From Bdellovibrionales bacterium (GTDB lineage: Bacteria > Bdellovibrionota > Bdellovibrionia > Bdellovibrionales > UBA1609), in the NCBI GenBank assembly GCA_020850475.1, contig JADZEO010000155.1, forward strand, positions 1 through 64,000: DNA of 64,000 nt, given 5' to 3'. Under the pieces are notes generated by a model. The model was not told where the DNA came from, ran no database searches, and worked only from the letters and a program-made list of their open reading frames with translations. Positions 10,709 to 20,817 of the stretch are shown in pieces (position 1 is the stretch's first letter; each line of letters opens with the position of its first letter). The translations under genes and the position numbers were made by a program.

Positions 10709-11203
10709 ATGATTGCAAAAAGCTATCGCTACCGCCCGAATCTGACTGTGTTTGTCCTCTCGACCCTGTTTTTTGCAGGCGTCGCGGCCGTCCTAACCCG
10801 GGCCGCCCTGACCAATAACCAAGGGGCACTGATCAATGGACTAATCGAGTTATCAGTTGACCAAGCTACGATTTTCTACTGGGCCTTGGCCGCCTGTGGG
10901 TTCGGGTTTGTTCTCCTCGGACTCGTCGGAATTGGGGTGCATTTTCGCTCGGAGAAAAGCCAATTGGTGATCCATGATGACCATCTGGATATCCCGCCTC
11001 TTATGTTTCACCGCCGCCACCGAGTTCACTTCCGCGACGTCCGCGCCATCAAGTGGTACGACATCGCCGGCACCCGCATTTTTGAAATGCACACCTCCGC
11101 CGGAAAAGTGGGGGTCTCAAATCGTCTGTTCCGTAACCGCCAGGAATTTGAGGAGGCCTGTGCGCACCTCGAGCAAATGATTCTCCCCCACCTTCCTCAA
11201 TAG
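10709..11203 (+). CDS. Two-TM membrane protein, paralog of 8203-8712
   Basis: YRPNL...FYWALAACGFGFVLLGLVGI..HDDHLDIPP. Confidence 0.7.
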   Translation: MIAKSYRYRPNLTVFVLSTLFFAGVAAVLTRAALTNNQGALINGLIELSVDQATIFYWALAACGFGFVLLGLVGIGVHFRSEKSQLVIHDDHLDIPPLMFHRRHRVHFRDVRAIKWYDIAGTRIFEMHTSAGKVGVSNRLFRNRQEFEEACAHLEQMILPHLPQ

Positions 11204-11412
11204 GCCGAGCTGCACACCCCAGTCCTCGGCTCGCCCGGCAGGGTGGCCAAAATTTCTCCGCTCCGCTCGAAAAAAAATCTCGACCCCACAAAAACTGTTG
11301 AATTATCGGTTTAACCTCGATACATCGAAATTAGATCGGGACTCTTTCCTTTGTCCCGGTCATCTGGGGCGGCGAAAGAATCCTTTTGAACAACTCTCAA
11401 ATTGGGGGACCT

Positions 11413-12210
11413 ATGGTGGCTCGCAAGAGTACTTCTTCGCTATTAATTGGATGGTTTGTAACAACGGCCGTTTTGGCCTCAGCCATACTGAGTTCGGGTC
11501 GGGCCGCCGCCGATGTGCCCGCCGAAAATCGCGCCCTGGTGATTGTCACCGATCTCGACACTCACGGCTTTCCAGCGCTGGCTCCACTTTATTCGACTCT
11601 TGAGAGTTTGGGGGCAGGCATTCCGCGACTGCCCATCATTCGCGGCGCTTATCGCGAAATCCATACACTTCGTGATTCCAGTGCCACTCTCGCAAGCTGG
11701 CGCACCCTGATTTATGGACTGGCAGCTCGCAAAGAAATTCAAGCCATCGATACCATTCTCATGCTTCACGGACTTCCTAATGAACTCGCCTTCTTTGACG
11801 ATTCCTATTCAATGACGGATGTCGCGCAAGCATTGACTCGAGATCTTGCTCCAGGCGATCGACTTCGCCGGAAAATGGCCGAGAAGAAACTCCGTCTGCT
11901 CTACAATACTTCTTGCTTTGGCGCTTCTCACCGCAATGAATTTATGAGCGTTGGGTTTGCCACCGTTATTGGCTCTGTCGGCGTCAATGCCAACTCGGAA
12001 CTGGAGTTTCCCCATTTTATCGCGGCTTGGGTCGCGGGTCAGACGGTTGCCGTGGCCTTAGCGCCCTCCAACACGCCGGTGGCCCTCGCCCTCACCGACA
12101 GCGCGATTCGCGATCTCGGCATCCGCATGGACAATATCCTCCAGCAGACCAATAGCGAAAAACGCGTGAGCGGACTGACTCAACTGACGATTAACACAGA
12201 TGTTCGTTAG
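11413..12210 (+). CDS. Secreted protein with caspase-like (clan CD) His/Cys motifs
   Basis: Signal peptide; TILMLHG and LLYNTSCFGASHRNEF spacing resembles clan CD dyad. Confidence 0.5.
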   Translation: MVARKSTSSLLIGWFVTTAVLASAILSSGRAAADVPAENRALVIVTDLDTHGFPALAPLYSTLESLGAGIPRLPIIRGAYREIHTLRDSSATLASWRTLIYGLAARKEIQAIDTILMLHGLPNELAFFDDSYSMTDVAQALTRDLAPGDRLRRKMAEKKLRLLYNTSCFGASHRNEFMSVGFATVIGSVGVNANSELEFPHFIAAWVAGQTVAVALAPSNTPVALALTDSAIRDLGIRMDNILQQTNSEKRVSGLTQLTINTDVR

Positions 12211-12278
12211 AGTCGTACGAGATATGCGAATTCGCCTAAAGCGCTAAATTCTGATTGCAAAATAGAAAGGTGTGAAAA

Positions 12279-13268
12279 ATGAAAAAACTAACTCAACTTT
12301 TGCTGGTTGCGGTTTCGATGGTTGGTGTTTGCACGGCTTCCGCCCAAAGCAAAGACCCCATTGCCAACGCCATCTTGAAGATTGCTCAGCCCTACAAACA
12401 GCAACTGGAAGCGGCTTACAAAAAAGATAAGAATCTTGAAGGTAAGCTCAAAGTCTTTGAAGCCGAAATGCGCAAGATTACCTCGGACGGTCGCCTTAAG
12501 CCTGAAGACAAGTCTGCGGCTTTGGCTCGGTTAAGCCAAAAGAATATTCCCCTCATGCGAGAGTGGTTTCTAAAAGGCCAAGTAAGTGAAGCCAATTATC
12601 AAACTGAGGTCGATCGCTTTTTCAAAGCTCATGAACGGCGGACGCGGACTCGCTATGCGATCCAATACACTGGTTTTCTCAGTTTTACATGGCGTCGAAT
12701 CGCCCCCCGCTTTACGCCCTCTCATGGCGACAAAGAAGTGACCCTCGCTCCTCCCTTCCCCTACATTGAAGAGGTAGAGAATGGCCTCGGGTCCGCTATA
12801 GGTGGCGCCGACACCGGGAAATTCTATGCTTCGGCCGCTAATCTCATTGCTGGTGGCCACGAAAACATCGCGGGCATTGGCCATTTCTATATTGTTGATC
12901 TTCGATACGACAGCATTGAGGCCTCAGCGGCGCTGCCCGAAGTGAATTATTTTGCTGAAGCTAATAGCTACTTGCTAGGTGCAAGCGGGTCTTTCACCAA
13001 CACGAGGATTGAGATCTTGGCAAACAACCAAATTGTTTGTCAGGAAGACGTTCAAAACGTTGGCTTGGTTGCACCTTCGCTTTGGTTTGCTAGGACTTCT
13101 GGCACAGAGAATGTCGTGGTGGGCTGCGAATTTGAAGCGCCTGAGGTTGGGGACGAAATTGTGGTTCGCTTTCACGGTGTAGCGGGAAGTTGGGTCGGCG
13201 GAGCCGCCTATTCCAGGGCACACATTGAAGGCCAACCGCGAGATATTCGCTTAAGATTTAAAAGATAA
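12279..13268 (+). CDS. Secreted hypothetical protein
   Basis: 329 aa ORF with signal peptide and upstream RBS. Confidence 0.65.
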   Translation: MKKLTQLLLVAVSMVGVCTASAQSKDPIANAILKIAQPYKQQLEAAYKKDKNLEGKLKVFEAEMRKITSDGRLKPEDKSAALARLSQKNIPLMREWFLKGQVSEANYQTEVDRFFKAHERRTRTRYAIQYTGFLSFTWRRIAPRFTPSHGDKEVTLAPPFPYIEEVENGLGSAIGGADTGKFYASAANLIAGGHENIAGIGHFYIVDLRYDSIEASAALPEVNYFAEANSYLLGASGSFTNTRIEILANNQIVCQEDVQNVGLVAPSLWFARTSGTENVVVGCEFEAPEVGDEIVVRFHGVAGSWVGGAAYSRAHIEGQPRDIRLRFKR

Positions 13269-13298
13269 TTGATTGAGCAGGCGCTCAACCGTGGCCTG

Positions 13299-13949
13299 CT
13301 AGTTCGTCAGGTTCTTCGCGCGGCGGTGTTTGAACCACTCGATGACGATGGGCAAGACCGACAAAACAATGATCGCAACCACAACAATATGGAAGTTGCG
13401 CTTGATCGCGGGTACGTTACCAAAAACGTAACCCGCGTAGGTAAACCCCAGCACCCAAGTGCTCGCTCCTAGCAAATTAAACGGAATGTAGCGGCCAAAA
13501 GGCATCCGACTCATGCCGGTCACAAAGGGCGCAAAGGTTCTTACAATTGGCACAAAGCGGGCGATCACGACCGTAAAGGGTCCATATTTTTTGTAAAACT
13601 CCTCGGTCTTACGCAGGTGATTCCTATTGAGGAGCCAGGATCGTTCAGAAGTAAAAATCTTGGGCGCTAGATATCTCCCAATGACATAATTGCTCGCGTC
13701 CCCACTGACTGCCGCCACAAACAACAGCCCGGCCATTAAATGCACATTCAGACCACTGCCCTCCACGGCACAAAGGGCCCCGGCCGCAAACAGAAGAGAG
13801 TCGCCAGGGAGCAGAGGGGTAACCACCAGGCCAGTTTCAGCAAAAATAATCAGAAACAATATGACGTAGGTAAGGAGCCCCATCATTTGCGCAAGCTCCG
13901 CCAGATGCACATCCAAATGTAAAAAAATATCAATCAATTGCGTGAACAT
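13299..13949 (-). CDS. DedA family membrane protein
   Basis: ETGLVVTPLLPGDSLLFAAG, ARFVPIVRTFAPFVTGMSRMPFGRYIPFNLLGA. Confidence 0.92.
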   Translation of the reverse strand: MFTQLIDIFLHLDVHLAELAQMMGLLTYVILFLIIFAETGLVVTPLLPGDSLLFAAGALCAVEGSGLNVHLMAGLLFVAAVSGDASNYVIGRYLAPKIFTSERSWLLNRNHLRKTEEFYKKYGPFTVVIARFVPIVRTFAPFVTGMSRMPFGRYIPFNLLGASTWVLGFTYAGYVFGNVPAIKRNFHIVVVAIIVLSVLPIVIEWFKHRRAKNLTN

Positions 13950-14102
13950 ATCCTGAATCCCTCAAAATTTGCCCGAAGGTTACCAGGGATTACCGTGATT
14001 GCCATGCCAACCCGCACCAGTAACTAACCAACCTGCCTCAATTTGAGATCCAGTAAATCCTCTGTTCCCAGTCAGTGCAAACTGAGGATAAAATTAAGGG
14101 GT

Positions 14103-15194
14103 ATGTCCATCTTCAAGTCCAGCCCCACCACCCTGTCGGTTAAACCTTCGACTCAACCAGGAACGACGCCAGTTTGGCTCAAAGGCAAACCCAAACTCAC
14201 TTGGATTGAAATTCCCAATACCCGAATCGCCTCGGTCCAGGGGGGATTTACGTCTCCGGGCGGAAACAAAGACTACGTGTGCGCCTATTCCGGTGCCTGT
14301 GTTAAAAAATCAGGTAGCGAAGTTTTTTTGGCTGGTGGTGGACACGCGGATTATGCCGGTAATGAGGTCTACACTCTAAGACTTCAAGATGATTCACCTG
14401 TGTGGGTTCGTCGCAACAATCCAACACCCTCGGTTCCTCCGTTAAAGGCCGATGATCCAGGCGTTCCTTACTATAGCGATAATCGCCCGGCTTCGCGACA
14501 CACGTATTGGCACATCCAATACATCGATGCTCGCGATCGCATGTTCTATGTCGGCGGCGCCGCCATTTGGGGCAATGGCGGCGGGGGCTCGACGGGAGTG
14601 GATGCCTTTAATCCAAATACGAATGACTACGATCCTCGCGGGGCCTACCCGTCGGTTCCTTCGGGTACTCTTTACGCCGCCGTGGGCATGGTGAAGGACA
14701 AAGACGAAAATGTTTGGATCCTGCACCCAGGTGGAAATCTCTATCGCTGGAACCAATCGTCGGGTACGACGGACCTTATTGGCTCCCGCAACGTCAGTGA
14801 GATTGATACAGCTCTTGGCTACGATCCAATTCGACATCGCTTGGTCCGATTTGACATCGACTTTGGGGCTAAGTTCGAATTGAATTCCAATGGCGCCGAA
14901 TCCCCGGTTACCTTTGGCGGTTTGCGCGCGGCTAAGGCCCGACGAAATAGTTCAGTCATTTGGTGTGAGGAACGAAAGTCTTTTTTGATTTTTCGCTGGA
15001 ACGAAAACAACGTTTACGAGTGCGACCCGGTGACCTTTGCGGTGTCGGACTTGGCGATTGGCGGCACCAAGGCACCCGTCCCTAAAGAGATGGGCGAGAG
15101 CGCGCTCTACGGTCGCTGGTTTTATGCCCCTGAATTGAATCTTTGCGGGTACATCCGCACCGTCAATGACAATGTTTGGGTGTTCCAAGTCTAA
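14103..15194 (+). CDS. Kelch-like beta-propeller protein
   Basis: Repeated propeller-like blades; C-terminal blade resembles those of the 16.5-19.3 kb proteins. Confidence 0.5.
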   Translation: MSIFKSSPTTLSVKPSTQPGTTPVWLKGKPKLTWIEIPNTRIASVQGGFTSPGGNKDYVCAYSGACVKKSGSEVFLAGGGHADYAGNEVYTLRLQDDSPVWVRRNNPTPSVPPLKADDPGVPYYSDNRPASRHTYWHIQYIDARDRMFYVGGAAIWGNGGGGSTGVDAFNPNTNDYDPRGAYPSVPSGTLYAAVGMVKDKDENVWILHPGGNLYRWNQSSGTTDLIGSRNVSEIDTALGYDPIRHRLVRFDIDFGAKFELNSNGAESPVTFGGLRAAKARRNSSVIWCEERKSFLIFRWNENNVYECDPVTFAVSDLAIGGTKAPVPKEMGESALYGRWFYAPELNLCGYIRTVNDNVWVFQV

Positions 15195-15230
15195 ATTTCT
15201 GACGACAATTCTTCCATCGGCAATATTTAT

Positions 15231-16625
15231 GTGTCAGAGTCTTTGAGTATGATCAACTCGCCGTCTTCAACTTTTTGTCCCCTGGTGTGGCACCAGCTCA
15301 CGGTGATGCCGGACGGACTGGTTAAACCGTGCAACATTGCCCGCCCACTGACAGACAGCAAGGGCAAGCACGTGACCTTAGTCGGTGACAATCGAGAGCC
15401 AAGCGCGGTCTGGAATCATGACGCGCTCAAGGCCGTTCGTCGAACCATGATGGCGGGACACTGGCCCGCCCAGTGTCGAGATTGTTCTCATGCTGAATCC
15501 ACTGGAATTCCCAGCAAGCGACAGAAACTGGCGGAGAGCTGGCGCAATCAAGAGGATTTGAAAGTTCGGCTGCAAGCGACCGAGGCTGATGGGCATTTAG
15601 ATCATCCCCCAGCAGCCTTGGATCTCCGTTTGGGTAACCAATGTAATCTCACCTGCGTTATGTGTTACCCGGGATTCTCAAGTTCCTGGAGCAAACTCCT
15701 GCCGCAAGTGCAAAAGCACGCGGCTCAACTCGGACCGGGATCCTTTCGCTTCCTAGATTCCCTGGCGGGGAATCCGACTGAAAATACTCAGTGGCAAGAT
15801 GACGAGAGTATAATGCCTTGGCTACGGGGACTCGCGCCGACTTTAACTGAAGTTCAATTTGTGGGGGGCGAGCCGCTGTTACTCAAGAATCACAAGCGCA
15901 TACTCGTGGATCTCACTCAGTCGGGAGACTCCAAGCACATCACCCTCAAATATCACTCCAACGGCACCATTTTGCCTCCCGACATACTCGACCTTTGGAC
16001 GCAGTTTCAATCCGTGAGTCTTTACCTTTCTATTGATGGAATTGGTCCCGAGTACTCTTATATTCGCACGCCGGCCCGATGGGAAACCTTCACTCGAAAT
16101 GTCGAACGATTTCTTCAGATGAAACGTAAAAACTGGAACCTGTTGTTTATATATTCGCTTCAGCTACTTAATTGCTCCAATGTGGTGACCTTTTTAAAGT
16201 GGTTAGCGAAGTTGGATCCCCATTGGCAGCCCAATCCTTACTTCGACAGCGTCGTGTGGAATGTGGTGGGGAACCCCACTTGTCTTTCGCCGCAGACTCT
16301 CCCTGAAAACATTAAAGGGGCCGTACTGGAAAAAGTAGAACAGGAACTGGCCGAGTTCTGGTCCACCGATCCCGTCTGGCGGGAACTTGCTTTCGTTCAA
16401 GAAATTCCGACCCGCTTACGAAATGCCATGTCCTATGGGCGCGGCTTTCAGCCCGCCCCCATCGCGGAGACCATGGCGTACCTAAAAATTCTCGATCAGA
16501 TACATGGCCAGGATTGGCGCCAAGTCTTTCCTTGGTTGGCATCGAGGTTCGAAGATTTAGAGAGAGGGGCGAAAGGCGAGCATGCGGCCCCGATCTTGCG
16601 GAACCAGAACAACCCCGAGCTGTGA
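15231..16625 (+). CDS. Twitch-domain-type radical SAM protein
   Basis: CNLTCVMC (CX3CX2C), EVQFVGGEPLL, N-terminal VKPCNIAR...CRDC motif. Confidence 0.85.
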   Translation: MSESLSMINSPSSTFCPLVWHQLTVMPDGLVKPCNIARPLTDSKGKHVTLVGDNREPSAVWNHDALKAVRRTMMAGHWPAQCRDCSHAESTGIPSKRQKLAESWRNQEDLKVRLQATEADGHLDHPPAALDLRLGNQCNLTCVMCYPGFSSSWSKLLPQVQKHAAQLGPGSFRFLDSLAGNPTENTQWQDDESIMPWLRGLAPTLTEVQFVGGEPLLLKNHKRILVDLTQSGDSKHITLKYHSNGTILPPDILDLWTQFQSVSLYLSIDGIGPEYSYIRTPARWETFTRNVERFLQMKRKNWNLLFIYSLQLLNCSNVVTFLKWLAKLDPHWQPNPYFDSVVWNVVGNPTCLSPQTLPENIKGAVLEKVEQELAEFWSTDPVWRELAFVQEIPTRLRNAMSYGRGFQPAPIAETMAYLKILDQIHGQDWRQVFPWLASRFEDLERGAKGEHAAPILRNQNNPEL

Positions 16626-18021
16626 GTGGTACTTCATCTTACTATAAAAGTGCGTGTACCCGCTGACCACGACACTGGGGTCTAGCTCAAGAGTTTTTTC
16701 CGCGCTGACTTGATACCCAGACACTTGATAGGGATCGGCGGGAATCTGAATGACCCGATAGCGAATGGTCCCATCACTCTTTCGCTGAACAATGATCAGC
16801 CGATTTCCAGTGGCATCGTAAAACATCCCCGGTTCCTCTCCCGAGCCAATTGATAATCCATTACCTATCGCCAACTGCACTTGCCTGACTTGATCTAAAT
16901 CCTGCATGATGAGTCCAGTGGGGCTCAGGAGATCAGGCCAGTACCACAGATGTCGCCCGTCGGGGTGCCCGTCTGTAAATGCGCCCGTCGTGCCGCGCAG
17001 AGGAGCAACACTCGTCGAGGGGCGGAGCAAGCCTGAAACGGTCGCACATGAGAAGCCTGCGGAAAAATCAATGTACCAAAAGGCCGCTGTGGCGCTGGCT
17101 TCATCGACCGAAACATAAACCCTTCGTTGGTCGCGCGCTACGGCCGAATGCTGCCGAATAAAACCATAGCCTTGATAGTCGGGTTGAAATCCTCCAGGGA
17201 GACGCGACCAAATTCCGGTCTGCACATTCTTAGCCCAAATGGGCCATTTACGTCTCCCGCTGGGCCAACGCGCTGACGAGTGCACCAGATCTTCTGTTGT
17301 TGCACCTTCCGGAAGCCAACTTTAGGCGAAGGGACCTTGGGGCGCCTCTATCACCAGATACGCCCCACTGCTCCACTGAGTCAGTGTCGCCGGGATGTAG
17401 CAAGGTGCCATGTATCGAAATCCGTGAGGATGATTGTTACCCAATTGTCCGTAGATTATTTTTTGAGGAAAGATCCATCCCTCATAACCCATCGGAAACT
17501 TGGACCCAGCCGCCCGCCACGCGGCTGTCAAGGTGCCTTCAGTTCCGCCTCCGTCGCCGGTTTTTTGATTGGCAGGCAGGGCCGAAAACTCTGTGCGGTT
17601 ATAATACAATTCCGCTCCGTTGACCGCTGAGGTTTCAAAGTAAGGCTGCTGAAACCAGCCAAAATTCGGCGTATCTTCGGAAAGATTAAGGCTTAAAATT
17701 TGGTTTTGTATTCGTGTGTGTCCGCCCGTTCCATACACCATGGTGCCGAAGGCTCCGCCCAAACCCTTCAATGAGGACACCCGAAGAATACCCGGACATG
17801 ATATCCCAGCCATAGTCCTCGTTAGTAGAAAAACCGTACGGTACGATTCCGTTCGGAAACACAATGAGGGAATTGGCCTGAGAGGGCGACGCGACACTGA
17901 CGTTGTAAAGGCGATCCACCTGAGACATGGCCTGGCGCCATTTGGGAAGGCTGCTCGGCCCCACGACCCTAATTGTCGTCAGCGAACTCGTAATTTTTGC
18001 CAACGATGGTTCCCCTTGCAA
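16557..18021 (-). pseudogene. Kelch-like protein gene, frameshifted (~17765) and with in-frame TAA at 17322-17324
   Basis: ORFs 18021-17686, 17897-17322 and 17285-16557 form one propeller-like protein; the last two are in the same frame separated only by TAA. Confidence 0.65.
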
Positions 18022-18036
18022 TGACTCGAATAACTT

Positions 18037-19356
18037 CTAGGGGCACGCAACCCCACTATTTTTATACAGCCACACTTTGCGTTCGTCACCCTGAAGAAAA
18101 ACAATCACATCATAGTCGGGAATCGAAACGGAGGTGGTCGAATAACCGGTCATCGGGGAATCGGGCAAACTGCGCCAGGAGTTGGTCTTGACGACATACT
18201 CAAACATTTTGCCGGAAGTCCCTACTGGTGATTGACGGCGAAAGACAAAATTGCCACTGGCTGGATCGTCAACCAGGTTGCCGCCATAATCGTAGCCGCC
18301 GTTGTTAGCCCCTATGTCGGTGGGTGCGGTGGCGATTTCTTTGACCTGTAACTGGCGATCAAGGGACCACATCTTAGGACCACTCTTAAGATTAAAAATC
18401 ATAAGGTCACTCTTAGGATTGTACTCGGAAACTCCGTAGTGGTCGGCATTGCCGTTACCGACGTCGTAAAATTTTTCCCACTTTTGGGTTGAATTCAAAA
18501 AAATTGCCCCAGTGCCATCGTACTTACTCAATTGAACCATTCCTAAACCTTCAAAGTAGGTATTCGAAGTGCCATAGTAAGCGCCGTTGTTAAAGGGATT
18601 CACCAAGCTTGCGACCCAAGCCTGGGACTTGACATCAAAGGCCATCAAGTCACGACCGTTGATCGTGTTGTAAAAAATCTGCCGATCCGAATCAAAGGCA
18701 TTACTCGCCCACCCGTGGCCGGTGTAACCCCACACATGGCCCACATCAGGTTCGAGCCTCTCCTTTTCCATGGCCACTTCATGGTCGGGATGAAGTTTAC
18801 CCAGCGACCATTTGTTGGTGGCTTCGCAAAACTTGAGGTGAACTGGGATGTCTAAGTGTCCTGAACCATAAAAATAGATGCAGCGAGCCTTAGGATCCCA
18901 AGCCATGCTGTCGGCGTAAACGTTGTGGGCGCCCCAAGTCGGTTCCCTAAAGAAAGATTCCGCGTGAGTAACAGGATAATCAAAACCATTGTAGCGGTAG
19001 TATTGGATCCCCGTTGGCACAATCGTATCGACTTCGCGCCAGTCGCCCGCCTTCATGTTTTGGGCAACTTTCTTTAATGGCGAATCACTCTCTGTCCGTT
19101 CGCACAATTGCGTGTTAATCGGCGGTGGCTCAGTCTCAGGCCCAGGCCCTCCCGCAGGCGGTTCTCCGCCTGGCGGTCCGGCTGGTGGTTCACCTGCTGG
19201 CGGTGGCGGCGGATTTTGTGAACCCTGACCCAACGATCCTTGAGCCGGTGAGGAAGTAACAGAAAATCCTTTGCCGCAGCCTAACAGCAGGAGGAGCGTG
19301 ATTAAATATATCGAATGTGTACAACTTAAGCTGGAATGCCCCGATTGCAACTTCAT
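18037..19356 (-). CDS. Kelch-like lipoprotein with Pro/Gly-rich linker
   Basis: Lipobox LLLLGCGKGF; Pro/Gly-rich linker (PPPPPAGEPPAGPPGGEPPAGGPGPETEPPP); propeller-like repeats. Confidence 0.7.
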   Translation of the reverse strand: MKLQSGHSSLSCTHSIYLITLLLLLGCGKGFSVTSSPAQGSLGQGSQNPPPPPAGEPPAGPPGGEPPAGGPGPETEPPPINTQLCERTESDSPLKKVAQNMKAGDWREVDTIVPTGIQYYRYNGFDYPVTHAESFFREPTWGAHNVYADSMAWDPKARCIYFYGSGHLDIPVHLKFCEATNKWSLGKLHPDHEVAMEKERLEPDVGHVWGYTGHGWASNAFDSDRQIFYNTINGRDLMAFDVKSQAWVASLVNPFNNGAYYGTSNTYFEGLGMVQLSKYDGTGAIFLNSTQKWEKFYDVGNGNADHYGVSEYNPKSDLMIFNLKSGPKMWSLDRQLQVKEIATAPTDIGANNGGYDYGGNLVDDPASGNFVFRRQSPVGTSGKMFEYVVKTNSWRSLPDSPMTGYSTTSVSIPDYDVIVFLQGDERKVWLYKNSGVACP

Positions 19357-19521
19357 CTTCGATTCCTTTCGAAACCGCTCAACCCCTCGAGCGTAAGCCG
19401 TGTCTCAAATCAGCACAGCTCACCATCTATATAGTGCAACTTGGCCGCCAAAATTGGTGAGCGAAATGCTTGGGCTTTCCCAGAATAAGCCGTCAAGTGC
19501 GTTGCCGCTGTCGACTCCGAG

Positions 19522-20679
19522 CTATTGGCATTCCGACGGAACCTTATCGAAGATCTCAGGGCCCAGTGTTGGGTCACCAAACTGGTTGCCTTGTTCTTCG
19601 ACATTGGAACAGGCACCGAGATTTTCGTAATGCATTGGCAAGCCGCCCTGGTACATAAAATCCAGAGCAAAGGTGCGATTACTAAGAACCTGATGATTTT
19701 CGCAGACATTGCCGGAATAATTTCTCACACTCATTCCCAGGGCTGACTTACTGTGATTGAGGTAGATTTGGTTTCTTTCCAGAATAATACTTCGTCCGCC
19801 AGCGATACTGATTCCTACATTCACCACATTAACAACGACATTGTCATGAATCCAAATTCTGCCACCGCCAGCGCCGTCGCCCACCAGAATTCCCGAGCCA
19901 TTTTGACTAATGGTACTGGATCCTCGAAGACGATTAAAGGCGATCTCGATACGGTCACCTTCCGAAACTCCTGAGGTACCATAGAGATTAATGATATCCT
20001 CAGGTCGCCAAAGATTGCCATAATTGCCGTCGGCAATATTGCAGGTAATCTTGGAGCTCGTGTTACCACCTGACACTTCCTCCATTTGAATCATTTGCCC
20101 GCGATAAAAGGGACCACGAATGTTATAGACAAAATTCCGGTCGACAACTATGGGATTTTGCGACTTGTATGCCGTCACCGCCGAAGACACATCATGAATG
20201 ACGTTGCGTTGAATGGTAATATGATGGGCATCTTCGAGAATACGAATGCCATCAGTGTCGACGTCCGTGTCGTCACTGTCACAAGGTCCGATTTCATTGT
20301 TGCGAATGATGACGTTTGTCACCCCAGCCGGGACAGTGAGGCATCTTCCGTTGACGCTCGTGATATGCAAGTTTTCGATGATTTGGCCCGATTGGGCAAC
20401 AATGGGTCCAGACCAAGGCAGGCCCTTGAAGTCTTCGGGTCGAGGGACCCCCCCGACACTTGGATTTGGACTGGAGGGTGGTGGTGGGTTGGGCTCCTCT
20501 GGCAGGACGCTCGGACCATCCACCGGAGGATGCTTCCCCTCTGACGCAGACAAGGGCGTACCAGCCGAATCCTGACTGGGATTCCTTAGCTCAAAGGCCG
20601 CGCTGCAACCGAGAATGGAAAAGGCAATTAGAATCCCAGTAATCTTTCCCTGACGGGACAACGCCTCAAATTGAGACAT
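19522..20679 (-). CDS. Right-handed parallel beta-helix lipoprotein
   Basis: Lipobox FSILGCSAAF; NVIIRNNEIG, HHITIQRNVIHDV, IWIHDNVVVNV, IILERNQIYLN repeats. Confidence 0.75.
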   Translation of the reverse strand: MSQFEALSRQGKITGILIAFSILGCSAAFELRNPSQDSAGTPLSASEGKHPPVDGPSVLPEEPNPPPPSSPNPSVGGVPRPEDFKGLPWSGPIVAQSGQIIENLHITSVNGRCLTVPAGVTNVIIRNNEIGPCDSDDTDVDTDGIRILEDAHHITIQRNVIHDVSSAVTAYKSQNPIVVDRNFVYNIRGPFYRGQMIQMEEVSGGNTSSKITCNIADGNYGNLWRPEDIINLYGTSGVSEGDRIEIAFNRLRGSSTISQNGSGILVGDGAGGGRIWIHDNVVVNVVNVGISIAGGRSIILERNQIYLNHSKSALGMSVRNYSGNVCENHQVLSNRTFALDFMYQGGLPMHYENLGACSNVEEQGNQFGDPTLGPEIFDKVPSECQ

Positions 20680-20817
20680 AGCTACTCCCGGTCCTTCCAT
20701 GACCGATTTGTAACTTATCAGGAGCAATACCTGGGCCACCAGGGCGGAGATTCTAACGCCAACCTACTGTCAAGTGATCAGCACTTGCCACAAATTCATC
20801 AAAATCGCCCGTGGGGC

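Noticed and set aside
18037-18039. TAG between 18037-19356 and the downstream kelch ORF as a further readthrough site
   Set aside because: The upstream protein ends with a normal final propeller blade; in-frame continuation is expected by chance one time in three.
20740-20817. In-frame junction between the beta-helix gene and the Ig-protein gene
   Set aside because: The downstream gene has its own signal peptide and lipobox, so it is a separate gene.
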